Source: Aspidiotus rigidus (lineage: Eukaryota; Arthropoda; Insecta; Hemiptera; Diaspididae). From it: a DNA stretch of 64,000 nucleotides. The notes under the pieces are model-generated. The model was not told the origin of the DNA. It made no database searches and worked only from the letters and a program-made list of their open reading frames with translations. Each line of letters begins with the position of its first letter. Position 1 is the stretch's first letter. Positions 1 through 12,240 of this stretch are shown piece after piece. The DNA lies in the NCBI GenBank assembly GCA_035079385.1, contig JAVHKY010000052.1, positions 8,370,001 to 8,434,000 on the forward strand, read 5' to 3'. The position numbers were made by a program, and so were the translations under genes.

Positions 1-42
1 TATAAAAAACAATGAATATATTTATTCTTCCGATCGGTTTAC

Positions 43-3000
43 CTGAATTCAGGAATAGCACATTTCAAAGGTAGAAAGCCTTGTATATCCTGATCTTCTG
101 GCAAGGTTATGTTTTCGTCTGTACAAAAAAGGGAATATTAAAAAGCATTATTTTTTGACTAGGTACTGCGCAAGATTTTTACATACATTTCTCTCGTGGA
201 AACGAACTCAAGAATGGTCCAATATCATTCAACAATTTACAAAACGCCGGCCAAATCTGAGGTCGATTCGTAAAACTCGCCTCTTCCAATATATAAGGAT
301 TAATGCGGATCCAGTCGAGAGTAATTTTCACTGTCAATCAGTAAATTTGAAAACCACGACGTGCAACACAACTTCACAAACAAAAATTATCCAACTTACA
401 AGCTGGTAATGCAAAATATTGTAGTACAGAATCTTCTTGTTTGTATGTATAAATGGGGAGTAGGAAGGCATTGAACGATCCAACGATCAGTTCCGTCAGA
501 GAGTTTCTTATCAAGTTATTATTGGCAGCCAGCTGATCATCCTCAGCAGCTTTCTCAGCGTCATTCTTCACAATATGGTAAGTATACATGTTTATCACCA
601 TCATCTATGATACACACATTATATTTTATAGACAATAAAATACAAAAATGACTAAAATTTTCATCTTACTTGAATTAAGTGAATAGAAGTAAACGATTCC
701 ATTGCTATATGAGCAGTTAGCGAAGTTGATAATAAACGCGTATATGTAGTTGGACAAGATAAAAACTCGCTGGACCAATAAAGAATGGCGTGCATTTTCA
801 GGAATAACTTAATGAATTCAGATGTCGACAGAATTTTCTTGTTTCCTGGATCCCACCTGAAAATTATCAATTTTTTTAAAATACCTGGTTCTTAAATGCC
901 GTTCATATCTTACGTTAGGATAGAGCCTCCGAGACATTTTCAACGGATTTCCTGCAGAGAAGAGAGTAAGATCTGCAGTCCTTGATTGTTAAAATGAAAG
1001 AAAAACAAACAAATAGGAACTTTCCACAATATTCTGAGGCTCAAGAATTAAAGAAAGAAGAAAAAATAAGATATCTACTCAACAAATGCATAAATTAATC
1101 GTGGATATGTTTTACAAGCGCAGTGTCAGAACTAACGCCGCGCCAAGGTAGCTAGCGCATTATCCCGACTAACACATTGTCAGAAAGAAAAAACTCACAG
1201 CTCACATAGTGAGCTGCTCGGATGTGAGCTGTGCTGCTCGGTGTCGCCTTCATCAACTTTATTAATTGAGGCAAACAGGGAACCTGTTTTATGGAAGTCA
1301 CTCGTATGCAGTGTCATTTAGGTCCCCCTTCTATCATGTACAGAGACCGGATTTTTTGGCAAGAAAACCTGTGAATTTTGGCACTGAAATTCAAAAATTC
1401 GGCAATATTTGGCATTTTTTTTTTTAAAAAAGAGGGAAAATAACGCGTTTTTAGTACATTTACTCACTCTTGATGGAAGTTATTCAAATTTCAACTAAAA
1501 TTACTTTACTTTTCACCAGAACTTATCAATTTCGGAAGAAAAAATTTATCAATTTTCAATTAAAACTGCCTCACTTAAGAGCAAATTTTGTTGATGTTTG
1601 CCAATCAAAATTACTTAGCTTCAGGCCTAAATTTATGAATCTATCGATAAAAACAAAATCCACCTGATCTTAGGCAAAATTTGGTAATTTTTAACAAAAT
1701 ATTCACGATTTAGCATGAAATTTCTCAGTTCTATTACAAACTAAGATTTTATAATAATTTCGGCATTTTTCGGAATTCTCATCAATTTCGACATTTATTC
1801 TAGTTTCGGCATTTTTCGGCAAAATATAATTTTTTTCCTGCGTCCTGTCTATCATGATGCAAACTTCGTTTCGATTTTCATTGATTTCGCCCTTCAGGAT
1901 AAAAAGTGCCAAATGCCGAGGAATCCGGTCTCTGATCATGTATAACTCGAAGGTAGATATTATTCCAAACCCCCCACCCATCAGCTCGGAGATGAAAATT
2001 TTTCCAAACTTCTATGAGCTCAGAGGTAGAAATTTTTATAAATCTCCTTTCTTTTATAAATAGGTTGGAGGTAGAAATTCTTCCAAGTCCCCCTCCAATC
2101 ATTTATAGCTTGGAGGTAGATATTTTTCCAAGTCCCCCTTCTATCAGCTCGGAGGTAAACATTTTTTTGCCGTCTACCGCCAGGCGGACAACGCTCGACG
2201 CCCGTCATTTATCTCCAATTTACCCTCCCATAAAATAGGTTTCCTGTTACAAATGTGAAAATAGAAGGAATAAAATGTAACTGGAGTAAAAATAAATAAG
2301 ACTGGAGTCGCCATGCGCCTCGGGATCAGGGTCTATTGGTTTTTTCCTCTCATAGACTGTAAGATGACAATAATTTATTCTTATATTTTTTTCAAGAGAT
2401 CTGGAGCTTTGAGGCCTTGAAGAAAGGCCAATCACCCAGATAAGTGTCAGAATTAGATTCAATATGGTCTTGGTAGCTTCCTCACAATGACGATTCTGAA
2501 ATTACTTTTCGAAACAGCTCTCAAATTTTTGCAAATCTTGAAACAAAAATTTGGGCCCTTTTTATTGTTTCAAAATCTTTTCCTCCCTCCTTGAAATTAA
2601 ATTAATATCAATAATTAGAATCTTACTGATCAGACATGTCATTCTTCTTTAACGTGAGAGACAAGTTTGACGTGGCTGCAGGAAATGGATTTCTAACAGC
2701 AATACTACGAACGTAGTAAAACACGGTAGCTAACTTGTCTCCACGACAAGTTTCCAACAACGCCAGCTGATTGTACGGTTGACCACTCGATGGACTGAGA
2801 ACGATTGCATTCCTGTAGGTATTTTAAATTAAATATATACTTCAACAACACCAAGGAGTTATAAAATATAATACACACAAACCGATAGAAGATTTCTGCT
2901 TGCTTGCATCGGAAACGATAACGAGCTATATCACCTAAATGAACTAGACAGTGTTGACAAATGTACGAGCAAGAAGTTTTTTTAGGTTGCTCTATCAACT

Positions 3001-3842
3001 GTTCCACTGGCGATCTTCTCGAAAAGGATTGTACAGAGGAATATTTCTGATGGCTACAACACATGAACGATACAAATTGAAAAATTTTGAGTACTTTTCA
3101 TCGCTGAATGATTATAATAAACTTTGCGCCAAAAAGTGCAATAGAAATTGATTCTTGAACGTACCACAATGAAGAGAACTTCATAGAAAAAACTAGTAAA
3201 AGACGAAGAGTGCAATTAGTAATTCATGCTAGATTATTCACCTGGTAAACGGTAAACTGAATGAAAATGTTACGCATATTTCTTCTAACAGCATCGAGTA
3301 GAAACCACTCGCAGACTCAAGACATATATTCAGCAAACTTTGATGTTCGCTACGTTTCGGATTCTGAAAAAGAGATGAGAGTAACAACTTCGAAACGTCA
3401 AAGTCAACTTCGAAATATAAACGTGAACAAACTTCTCTGTCTTTGATTAATTGTTGAAGGGTATCGATGTAATTTTTAAAACCAATATTCCATAAATCGT
3501 GCTCCAGTTTTCTTTCAATCGCATACTCTAGATCCAGCAATATGATCTGTTGGTAAATTTTCTACGGCAAAATAAAGATTATTACGAGAACTGTTCAAGT
3601 AATTCTTCCGGAGAAGTAACAGTACTTACTTGCAACTGGAATCGTGCGGTCCTTGCGATGTCATCATGAACCAAGTCTTTTGAACATAAAACTATTTGCT
3701 TCAATTTATCAGCACTTCTACACAAAAGAAAACGAAAACAAATGGCTGATGTAAACGATGAAATTCAGCATAAACTTCAATTTTCCAACAAACTCATTAA
3801 TCAGACTCACCTAAATGCTTGAGCAATAAACTGCAGTACCAT
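43..3842 (-). CDS. smg7: SMG7 (EST1C) nonsense-mediated decay factor, N-terminal part, 10 exons
   Basis: SMG7 binds phosphorylated UPF1 through a 14-3-3-like domain and recruits mRNA decay enzymes. Exons by plus coordinates: 3811-3842, 3630-3717, 3433-3561, 3242-3361, 2883-3053, 2627-2812, 670-856, 400-604, 187-330 and 43-118; every boundary fits GT-AG with preserved phase. Start codon ATG at 3842 (MVLQFIAQAF). Strong family matches: DLEYAIERKLEHDLWNIGFK, NPKRSEHQ followed by SASGFY, the helical-hairpin core YICQHCLVHLGDIARYR, SPSSGQPYNQLA, VFYYVRSIAVRNPFPAA, then SEFIKLFLKMHAILY and LDWIRINPYILEEA. Order and spacing follow human SMG7 as I remember it. The gene continues past the left edge, so the C-terminal tail is missing. 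The 857-2626 intron is repeat-filled. Related SMG5/SMG6 fit less well in the HLGDIARYR and GQPYNQLA blocks. Confidence 0.9.
1341..1934. mobile_element. hAT-like MITE in smg7 intron
   Basis: A 594-bp non-coding element begins CAGAGACCGGATT and ends AATCCGGTCTCTG, flanked by a perfect 8-bp duplication ATCATGTA (1333-1340 and 1935-1942). The 8-bp duplication and the CAG terminus point to the hAT superfamily. The interior is built from degenerate short units around TTCGGCAxTTT. It splits the tandem array described next. Confidence 0.85.
1943..2235. repeat. degenerate tandem array, roughly 40-55-bp units
   Basis: At least five imperfect copies of a unit containing AGCTCGGAGGTAGA, then ATTTTTCCAAGTCCCCC, then TATCA. 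The segment just left of the MITE (about 1318-1340) is part of the same array. A diverged relative lies at 27484-27860. Intronic to smg7. Confidence 0.6.
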
Positions 3843-4125
3843 GATGACGATTCTGTATCACGAAGATTTCAAAATAATCTATGGATGAAACAACTCCAAT
3901 AAAGGAAACGTATTTTAAACAATTCCATCAAAAATAATACGTGATAAAGAAAATATGAACAATTGAAAATATTATCAAGAGTAAAGCAGAGAACAATCTC
4001 GTAACCAACATTACATTCCAGCAAAATCGTCTCTCTTTCAAACTCAAGATCCTGTGTAGTGGGTGCACTAATTCAAATCCCGTGCAGTCACTCAAAAACG
4101 AGCATTTCTGTCCCTCCATTACTGC

Positions 4126-4674
4126 GTGGTTGTAGGGTAAGCTATGTGGAGTTTGTGACGTCACGACTATTCAGTCCATTTTATTGGGGCGGAGCGTAGC
4201 GGAGCCCTTCTTCGCATGAGGACACAACTGTAGGTGCGCTAGAGTCGTGCCCGAAAAGGGGATTCGGCAAAAATTGCCATAAACCTGTATAAAACTAAAA
4301 CGGGCTGTATCTTTGTCAATATTGAAAAATACAAAAAAGTAGTAAGAGCATTTTTTTATTATTTTCATTCATAGAATAACCTAAAAGAAGATGTAGTCGT
4401 GAATATCACCCGCACCACCCTACAAGAAACTTCTTTAATTAATATCTCGGTTACATATTAATTTTTTTCAATGAAACTAAAACAGTGCACTCTTGAGTAT
4501 TAGAGCAATGATTGTGCCAAGCATCAACTTAATCAGATCGTTAGTTTTGGAGGAGATAGTGTTTTCAACTGTTTGTTTGCTGTCCATAGAAGGGCTCCGC
4601 TACGCTCCACCCCAATAAAATGGACTGAATAGTCGTGACGTCACAAACTCCACATAGCTTACCCTACAACCACG
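4126..4674. repeat. long inverted repeat, about 87-bp arms
   Basis: The left arm (4126-4212) and right arm (4589-4674) are near-perfect reverse complements, each with TGACGTCA, ATTCAGTCCATTTTATTGGG and GGAGCGTAGCGGAGCCC. The roughly 375-bp spacer shows no gene. It looks like a MITE inserted between oppositely oriented arms of the family at 4621-5268. A fragment of the 4738-4952 element abuts the left arm at about 4097-4121. Confidence 0.75.
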
Positions 4675-5268
4675 CTGCACGCTGTTATTTTTACCCTACT
4701 TTACCGCTGTGGTTTGTAAACAAAAAACTGCTCCATACTTTGAGTATGAATAGTAATGGAGGGACAGAAATGCTCATTTTTGAAGTTTCCGTGGACGCAT
4801 GGATAGAGTGCGCTATTTCAGTTTTACATATGGGAATTACCGTGTTGTGAGTGAGCAAATGTACAACTGAAATTTAACATGGAATAGCGTTCTCTATCAC
4901 GCCTGCCAAGGTACTACTATTTCTGTCCCTCCATTACTATTCATACTCAAAGGTTCCATAAGAAATACACAGGAACGTTTCGATCTTACGTTCAAATTTG
5001 AAAACCAGAAATAAATAAAAAAACCGCAGGTACATTTTCAAATACTTGAGAACTTCCTACTTCTGAATATAAACACGTAATTGCTTATTTATTTCGGCTT
5101 TTTCAATTTGAATGTATGATCGAAACGTAGCAATGTATTTCTTATGAGAATCGATCATGTGATAGAACCAAGAACGATACAATCGATCACATTGAAAGGT
5201 TTTTGAATTGTGTTCGCGCGTTGTTGGTAGGGAGTTTACAATGACTGACGTCACGATAAATCAGTCTA
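4621..5268. mobile_element. MITE with AGACTGAAT-type termini, interrupted
   Basis: Starts GGACTGAATAGTCGTGACG and ends GACGTCACGATAAATCAGTC. A second, uninterrupted copy lies at 51091-51505 and aligns throughout, which shows that 4738-4952 is a later insertion. Confidence 0.75.
4738..4952. mobile_element. 215-bp MITE nested in the 4621-5268 element
   Basis: The inverted termini begin CTTTGAGTATGAATAGTAAT and continue into a GGAGGGACAGAAATG block. Flanks are GCTCCATA on the left (4730-4737) and GTTCCATA on the right (4953-4960), an 8-bp duplication with one mismatch, so hAT-like. The copy at about 51210 has the uninterrupted GCTCCATAAGAAATAC, an internal empty site. Confidence 0.8.
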
Positions 5269-5484
5269 TTGGTGGAACTATTTTGTATCCTTTAAAAGCA
5301 CTAATTTATGTTTTGCATTTAAATTTGGCACTGATACCTGTATTCTAAAACAAATTCTAGTAGACGTCAACATCTTTCATTTTGATTGAATGCTTTTTCT
5401 CTGCTGCTGGCTTTATGGCAGCCATTTTAGAATTACATAAGAATACACAGGGAACGTTTCGCTCATTCACTAGTATCATTGACT

Positions 5485-5628
5485 ATATGTGACTTGCGAT
5501 GAGAAAAGGATGCTCACTGCCCATTGGCGCAGGAACACCATTTCTCTCTGATTGGACATCTAATTAGAGAGAAATGGTGTTCCTGTCAGTGGGCAATGAG
5601 CATCCTTTTCTCATCACAGGTCACATAT
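5485..5628. mobile_element. 144-bp foldback element
   Basis: Near-perfect palindrome: ATATGTGAC then GATGAGAAAAGGATGCTCA, mirrored at the right end, with about 65-bp arms around a short loop. It sits inside a dispersed repeat (about 5430-5690) whose relative lies in reverse at about 23450-23930 (shared CATAAGAATACACAGGGAACG and CCTATTGTTAT blocks). Confidence 0.75.
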
Positions 5629-5924
5629 ATTTCTTTGTAATTCAGACGTACAGCCCTATTGTTATGAACGGTGTCGCTTTTCGTGTAGTTTGGAAACTAT
5701 AACCAGATGGCGATACCTAGTATCTGCGTTCACTCATTTGTAAAATACATTATTAATCTCTCTCCATCCTTCAAACGTCGAGTTTCACCAGGTGCTCATT
5801 TCTTTTACTCCAGTTTCATTTTATTCTAGTAGCCACAGTGGAGGTTTTGAATTATATTGGCGGTTCAAATTTTTTGTTTCCTCAGGTAGAGCCGGTTGGG
5901 CTTCTTATGTTATATGGGGACTTG

Positions 5925-5934
5925 AAAAAAAAAA

Positions 5935-5978
<44 letters not shown>

Positions 5979-6010
5979 AAAAAAAAAAAAGAAAAGAAAG
6001 AAAGAAAGGA
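5925..6010. repeat. (GAAA)n microsatellite
   Basis: Tandem GAAA units with flanking A-runs. The lysine/glutamate/arginine ORFs through it are repeat artefacts. From 5690 to 6600 I see no gene apart from this. Confidence 0.95.
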
Positions 6011-6915
6011 AACAGCGGAGTCGAAGGGAATGAATTATATGAAAAAAAAATTACCGTATTGTGATCATCTTCTTTTGAATCAAGCGTTTACTTCTCATAC
6101 ATATCATCATGCAGCAAAACTTGTTGAATCCTTGTCAAGTTCGAATTTCCTTATTCAATAATTGGCTCAGCGGTATGATTATAATTTATGGGATAAAATT
6201 TTTACGTAGAAAGATAAAATCAACTTCTAGACCCACAAAATAATTATGAAGGTAGAAATGAAAACAATTGCAATATTCATTACTCATTATGGTACGGTAA
6301 AGAGATAAAAAGAACATAATCATATTTTTTGACAAATTACTCTCATTCCTATGCAGTGGTATCACAACAGCGTATCCGTTGTAAACTCTCAAGAAATAGT
6401 TGAATTTAATCAAAATTATCATAATTTCTCAGCCTAAAATCGTTGCAATGGAAGCGGGGAACCCGCAAGTTTTGTGCCCCATAGCCCAAGAAGTACCTGT
6501 TAGAAGTTGGACATGCGTGGAACTCATTTGGAAGTCGAAATTTCTTCTTATCCCTCCCCACCACCAATAATATAGCTCAGGAGCTGCCCTTATTTTTCGC
6601 TTTCAAAACTTCATTGTTTCAATTCCATCTTATCATCATCAAACTTTCCTTTCAACAACACTTCAAACGTATTGAAATTCACCAGCTTCCCAAAATTTCT
6701 GGTTCAGATTATCAAGAACTCTTTCAGTTATACACGCAAGAACACTTTCCTCATCATACACATATTTTTACTGACGGTTCTAAAGATTATCAGGAAGTGG
6801 GTATGACCTTTTGGATTTCTCAACCAAGCTTCATTGCTCTTTATCTGTACCAAACTTCACATCTACTCGTATTTTTCATACAGAACAGAAGGCGATATTC
6901 CAAGCCCTTTCCTAT

Positions 6916-7198
6916 AAGCCTTTCACACTTGGCGTTTGTTTACATTTTTCTTATCATACACGTAGTCATATTATCAAAATGAGGAAATTCAGATTGAAAA
7001 ATTGACAAAATTCTTGGAAGTTTTGGGCAAATTTTTATTTTTGCTTCTTTACGGGATGGTAAAATGTAAATATAATCCACAAAATTACAAAAATTATTTG
7101 AAAATAAAAAGTTGAATTTTTGTTTGACTACGAGTTTGATAACAAATCCAGCAAATGCTTATACTATCCGCATTAAGAACCTGAAGTGTGAAAGGCTT
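6916..7198. mobile_element. 283-bp MITE, family with AAGCCTTTCACACTT termini
   Basis: Perfect inverted termini AAGCCTTTCACACTT / AAGTGTGAAAGGCTT. It interrupts an RNase H reading frame. Other copies: 24580-24862 (reverse), 32008-32275 (right end lost), 57857-58136. The flanks read TAT/TATA, but the exact target duplication is ambiguous. Confidence 0.9.
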
Positions 7199-7748
7199 AT
7201 AATATAGAGCAAAACTCCCAAACAGGACATTTTCTCATAATATCTGATTCTCTCTCTGCTCTCCAATCCATTTTGTCCATCCCTTCATGCGTTAATTCAT
7301 CCTTAGCTTTATCAATCATCTACTTTATCAATTCCTTCACCCCCTTAAAGATTAATTTTTTCTGGATCCCCCGTCATGCAGGAATATTCAACAACAAAAT
7401 TGCAGATGTTTTAGCTAAATCAGCCCGCTCATCACCAGTCTCATCAAATCTGCTCCCTATGTCAGAACTGTTTTCTCTCATTGGATGCTGCACAAGGGAT
7501 GACTGGGCAATATCTGATTCAAAACCCGACAATAATCTAAAATCTCATTATTCCTCGTTCGAGTGCTGTGCTAACCGTGATTATGCGAACACGTCTGTAC
7601 GTTGTACGGATACGCTCGGTTCGTTAACTATCTCGATACGCGTTTGAACTTGATAAGCCTACAAGGCCTGTTTGATTTATACCACGTAAATAATCTACAA
7701 CGCGAGTGTAGTGTTGTCGTGAACTTTCTCGCCAGCTAGGCTGGCAGA

Positions 7749-9050
7749 ATGGGGCCGGACCCCAATGCTGAGGTGCCGGTTATAAATACATCAACACCAG
7801 AAGAGACCCAAAAAAGCATAGATTACCTACTCGGACTTGTTAAGTCATTAACGGAACAGGTCAAAGAGCTGACTCTTGAGAAAGAAGCAGCCAGTCAGCC
7901 AAAGTCTCACCTGAAACTCAGCTCACAGGTGTGCACTCCAGTAAGCAAAAAACGAAAGGAAGAAGTATTAAATTCATCAAATGAAAGTGATACACACCTG
8001 CTCGATCAACACACCCAAGTTGATGAGACCAACCGTTTCAGACCCCCGCCTTTCTTCATTAAAAAGGACAATGCGAAATCAATCATGGATTATATCCTGA
8101 GCAATCTTGAGGTGAGCGAAGAACTTAAACCTTTATATGTTACTATGAATAATGGTACAGTCAAAATCCTCACAAAAACCGAGGAAGTCTTCCGGAAAGT
8201 TAGAAATCTTCTTGACGATCAAAAAGCAGAATACCACTGTCACCAGCTGAAAAGCGATAAACCATACCGAATAGTAGTCAGAGGTCTACATCCAGAAACT
8301 AAGCCAGAAGAGATTAAAGATGAACTCGCTCAACTAGGCCACGCGGCAGAAAAAATTACAAATATCATCGCATATAAAAAAGCTAGGCCGGATGATAAAG
8401 ATAGTCCGAAAATCAAAATACCGCTCCCGTTGTTTTTCGTTGACCTCACCCCTAAGGCCAACAATAAAGTAGCGTACGAAATAAAATATTTAGCGTACCA
8501 GAAAGTGAGAATTGAGGAACCCAAATCAAGAGCCCATAGTGTGGTGCAATGTAAAAACTGTCAAGAATTACATCACACACGTAACTACTGTAAGAAGCAG
8601 CCAAGATGTGTCAAATGTGGAGGAACGCATGATACTAGTAATTGTCAAAAACCTAAAACTACCAAACCAAAATGTGCGGGTTGTGGTGGTCCACACACTG
8701 CGAACTGGAAGGGCTGTCCAATATTTAAAGCAGCAATCGAACAAAAAACAGGTACCAAGATTACGGCAGTTGATAGAATAAGAAATAAACAGTTCAACTC
8801 AGTGCGGTCTGATACTACCTACTCACAGGTTGTTAACCCAACAGTGAATTCCCAAATACCTACAGCAAGCAATGCTACAATGCAAGTCAGTTCCGGAGCC
8901 AATACTATGAGTACGTTATCTGATATCCTAGTACAGATAGCAAACCTGTCAGCAGGTTTTATCTCATTCAAAGCTGATGTAATACAGCGTTTAGAAAGAC
9001 TAGAACTTAATGAACCAGCAGGAAAACAAAAGAAAAAGTCAAAACAATGA
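7749..9050 (+). CDS. LINE ORF1: RNA-binding gag-like protein with zinc knuckles
   Basis: 433 residues, ATG at 7749. The N-terminal third is polar, with a likely coiled coil around residues 20-50 (LVKSLTEQVKELTLEKEA). Residues about 170-260 match the PRE_C2HC-type domain that precedes knuckles in Jockey/I gag proteins (VVRGLHPETKPEEIKDEL). Zinc knuckles follow: CKNCQELHHTRNYC, CVKCGGTHDTSNC and CAGCGGPHTANWKGC. It packages element RNA into a ribonucleoprotein with ORF2. Its stop codon overlaps the ORF2 start (ATGA, 9047-9050), which suggests termination-reinitiation for ORF2. The frame is intact. Confidence 0.9.
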   Translation: MGPDPNAEVPVINTSTPEETQKSIDYLLGLVKSLTEQVKELTLEKEAASQPKSHLKLSSQVCTPVSKKRKEEVLNSSNESDTHLLDQHTQVDETNRFRPPPFFIKKDNAKSIMDYILSNLEVSEELKPLYVTMNNGTVKILTKTEEVFRKVRNLLDDQKAEYHCHQLKSDKPYRIVVRGLHPETKPEEIKDELAQLGHAAEKITNIIAYKKARPDDKDSPKIKIPLPLFFVDLTPKANNKVAYEIKYLAYQKVRIEEPKSRAHSVVQCKNCQELHHTRNYCKKQPRCVKCGGTHDTSNCQKPKTTKPKCAGCGGPHTANWKGCPIFKAAIEQKTGTKITAVDRIRNKQFNSVRSDTTYSQVVNPTVNSQIPTASNATMQVSSGANTMSTLSDILVQIANLSAGFISFKADVIQRLERLELNEPAGKQKKKSKQ

Positions 9051-11724
9051 AACCACTATGTCTAGCGACGTGGAATGCAAACGGTCTCGCCCAACGAAAA
9101 AATGAACTTGAAGTATTCCTAAAACTACAAAACATAGACGCGGCGTTAATATCAGAAACGCACTTCACAAATTGGACTAGGCTAAAAATACCCGGTTATA
9201 AACTGTACGATGCAGTACATCCGAGCGATAAAGCGAGGGGAGGATCAGCAGTTGTAATTAAAAACGAGATAGACCATTACGAGCTTCCAAATATATGTAC
9301 AAAAAACTTCCAAGTGACCAGCGTGTGTGTACAGCAAAGAGATAAAAAACTAATTCTCTCTGCAATATACTGCCCACCAAACTGCAAAACAGAGGCCAAA
9401 CAGTTCAAGGCGATGTTAGGCGACTTAGGTGACACCTACATTATAGGAGGAGACTGGAATGCAAAGCACACCCACTGGGCTTCCAGGCTGATAAATCCAA
9501 GAGGAAGGGAATTATTAACGGCAATATATGAAACCAGAGCATCAGTAGTAACCACACCAACCCCAACATACTGGCCCACTGACCTGACCAAGAAGCCAGA
9601 TGTCCTTGATTTCTTCATTATGAAAGGAATCTCGCAACTTTACATCGAAGCCGAAGTACTAGAAGAATTGTCTTCAGATCACATTCCAGTTGTTCTACGC
9701 TACAACTCAATGGTAACGCGTCAATTGCTAGGAGCCAGAAGGGGCATCACTTCGAGAAGAACCAATTGGGACCAATATCGCCAATATATTGATGACAACA
9801 TCAATATGCGAGCACAACTGAGAACCAACCAGGACATTGACGACTGTGTTGAACGCTACACAATAATCCCACAAGATGCCGCCCAAGCCTCCACACCAGA
9901 ATCTACAATGACCACCAAAAAAATGGGACAATATTCAGAAGAAATAAAGAAACTGGTGACAGAAAAAAGGAAAGCACGCAGAAAATGGCACCGAACGAGA
10001 CTTCCAAGCGACAAGGCTAATTTGAATCGGCTGACAAAAGAAGCTCATGAAAGAATACAAGAGCATAAGAACAGCAAATTTCAAAAATATTTGAAATCAT
10101 TAACCCCGCACAAGGACACTGACTATTCCCTCTACAAAGTCACCAAAGGAATAAAACATCCAATCGAGCAGAACCCGCCAATCAAAAAAGCTGATGGTGG
10201 ATGGGCTAGTAGCGATAGAGATAAAGCCGATCGATTTGCAGAACACTTGGAAACAGAATTCAGTCCATACCCACCTCAAGGAGACGAGTACTTCTCTCCA
10301 AGGTCCAGTGACGAAGAAGGAAAAATCAAACTATTCAAGCCAATAGAGGTAGCAAACAAGATAGACAAAAACATAAATGTCAAGAAAGCCCCGGGATTTG
10401 ACAAAATAACCGGAAGAATGTTGAAGGAGCTACCGAGAAAAGCAATAGTACATTTAACTTGCATATCTATAATGCTATTGTGAGACTGAGATATGTACCT
10501 GAAAATTGGAAAAAAGCACAGGTGTTAATGATTCCTAAGCCAGGAAAGCCTAAGCATGAAGCGAGCTCATATAGACCAATTTCGCTTTTACCAGCGCTCT
10601 CCAAACTATTCGAAAAGTTGCTGCTTTTAAGACTCGCACCAATAATCACTGCCAAAAAACTGATTCCAAACCACCAATTTGGCTTCCGGAAAAAACATTC
10701 TACTGTTCAGCAAGTCCATCGAATAGCAGACAAAATTAGACGAGCCTTAGAAGAAAAGAAATTCTGCTCCGCAGTATTTCTCGATGTGGAAAAAGCCTTC
10801 GACAAGGTCTGGCATAAAGGCTTGATCGATAAACTACGCGCACAGCTGCCTACTAAGCTAGTCGATATCTTCCAATCTTACCTTGATGATAGGAAATTTC
10901 GAGTGGTCTACAACCAAGAGTACTCAAAATGGTGCAATATACAAGCAGGCGTCCCACAAGGAAGCGTGCTTGGACCAATCATTTACCTCATGTATACAGC
11001 GGATATTCCTCTGCACAAGGATATGTTAATGGCCACTTTTGCTGATGATGCTGGTGTAATGGCAGTAGACGATGACTACAACGAATCAGCCCGCAAACTC
11101 CAGGAAACCCTTCGAAAAGTGCATAAATGGACTCAGTACTGGAGGATCAAGATTAACACCACCAAATCCAAGCACATAATCTTCACCCTTAGAAGTTACC
11201 GCTATCAACCTGCTACAATGGGCGGAAAATTGATACCAAAAGCTGATGCGGTTCGTTACCTCGGAATCCATTTGGATGTCCGCTTAAACTGGAAGGAGCA
11301 CATCAGAATCAAGAAGCTACAAGTAAAGGACACTATGAGAAAGCTGTACTGGATCATGGGTCGGCAATCTCCAGTCTCCCTGGAGTCCAAAAGATTACTT
11401 TACGTTACTCTAGTCAAGCCTATATGGATGTACGGCCTCGAATTGTGGGGCTGTGCCAGTATCTCCAACATAAACATCTTGGAAACCTGTCAAAACGTCG
11501 CTCTTCGGACGATCGTTGGGGCTTACAGATTTGAACGAAATGCTGATATCCGCCGAGATCTCAGAATAACAACAGTCAAGGAAGAGATAAGCCTAAGAGC
11601 CGGTATTCATCTGAATAAGCTAGACGGCCACATCAACGAGGAAGCTCAGGATATAGTGAGGAATGCCCATGGTGTACATCGACTAAAACGACCGAGATTT
11701 AGCGACTTGCCAACCCGTTTTTAG
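9047..11724 (+). pseudogene. LINE ORF2: AP endonuclease-reverse transcriptase, one frameshift
   Basis: First frame 9047-10483: APE-type endonuclease with ATWNANGL, ISETHF, GGDWNAKHTHW and SSDHIPV, which nicks the target for reverse transcription. Second frame, open from 10459 to 11724: reverse transcriptase with YRPISLLPALSKLFEKLL, FGFRKKHST, VFLDVEKAFDKVWH, VPQGSVLGP and the catalytic FADD, then a thumb and a short C-terminus. There is no RNase H, as in Jockey. The break lies at about 10465-10475 and looks like two extra bases within the CATATCTATAAT stretch. Everything else is open, so the lesion is young or a sequence error. Confidence 0.9.
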
Positions 11725-12240
11725 TGTAAGTGATAACTCCTATAATTTGTAGGTTTGTAAAGCCCACCGATCCCTTAAGGATCGGCCCGGTTTGGCTATA
11801 AAGTCAGATGAAAAAGTTAATGCTCTAATGAGAGATTATTAATTGAGTTCAGCCGTGTAAATTACACATAATAGTCAAACAAATATTGTAGATACCAAAC
11901 TTGGTAGTTCAATAAATAAATAAATTTTCAAAGTTCAAAAAAAAAAAAAAAAAAAAAAATTCCTCGTTCAACCTCCACTTTTTTAACAATATTCCCCGCT
12001 CCCTTATAGTTGTGTTTTGGATACAATCGACTCCCCGCTCACCTAAAACGTTTAAATCTTTCCAAATCTGATCTATGTCCCCCTCATCCAGACAATCCTT
12101 GTAAAGGCGACACCAATCATTATCTTTTCAAATGTTCAGAAATATCCAACATTAGACCAATATTATACTCAGAAGCCATCAATCTACAATTCTCTACCCC
12201 TCTCAGAGCCACCGACCTAATATCATCCGAAAACCCTTAA

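Larger units (their letters stand above)
7561..11959 (+). mobile_element. Full-length Jockey-like non-LTR retrotransposon
   Basis: The 4.4-kb element is flanked by the 10-bp duplication TTCCTCGTTC (7551-7560; 11960-11969), has about 190 bp of 5' leader, two ORFs overlapping at ATGA, a short 3' UTR with AATAAATAAATAAA and a 3' A-tract (about 11937-11959). Complete ends, perfect target duplication and only one obvious coding lesion mean recent insertion. It landed in the RNase H region of an older LINE. Confidence 0.92.
6614..12240 (+). pseudogene. Old LINE 3' end: RNase H domain and C-terminal tail, split by two insertions
   Basis: Pieces of one non-LTR retrotransposon protein. 6614-6915 holds the RNase H start (HIFTDGSKDYQEVG). 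7199-7560 holds its continuation (FLIISDSLSAL, then FFWIPRHAGIFNNKIADVLA). 11970-12240 holds the zinc-binding-type tail usual after RNase H in LINEs (YNRLPAHLKRLNLS, a C-x-P-H run, HYLFKCSEI). Reading frames shift between and within pieces, so it is dead. The gaps are a MITE (6916-7198) and the Jockey-like LINE (7561-11959). RNase H suggests an R1/I-type element. No RT domain was found upstream, so it is 5'-truncated. Confidence 0.75.

Noticed and set aside
5792..6161. Two Lys/Arg/Glu-rich ORFs
   Set aside because: They translate the GAAA microsatellite; no other coding sign.
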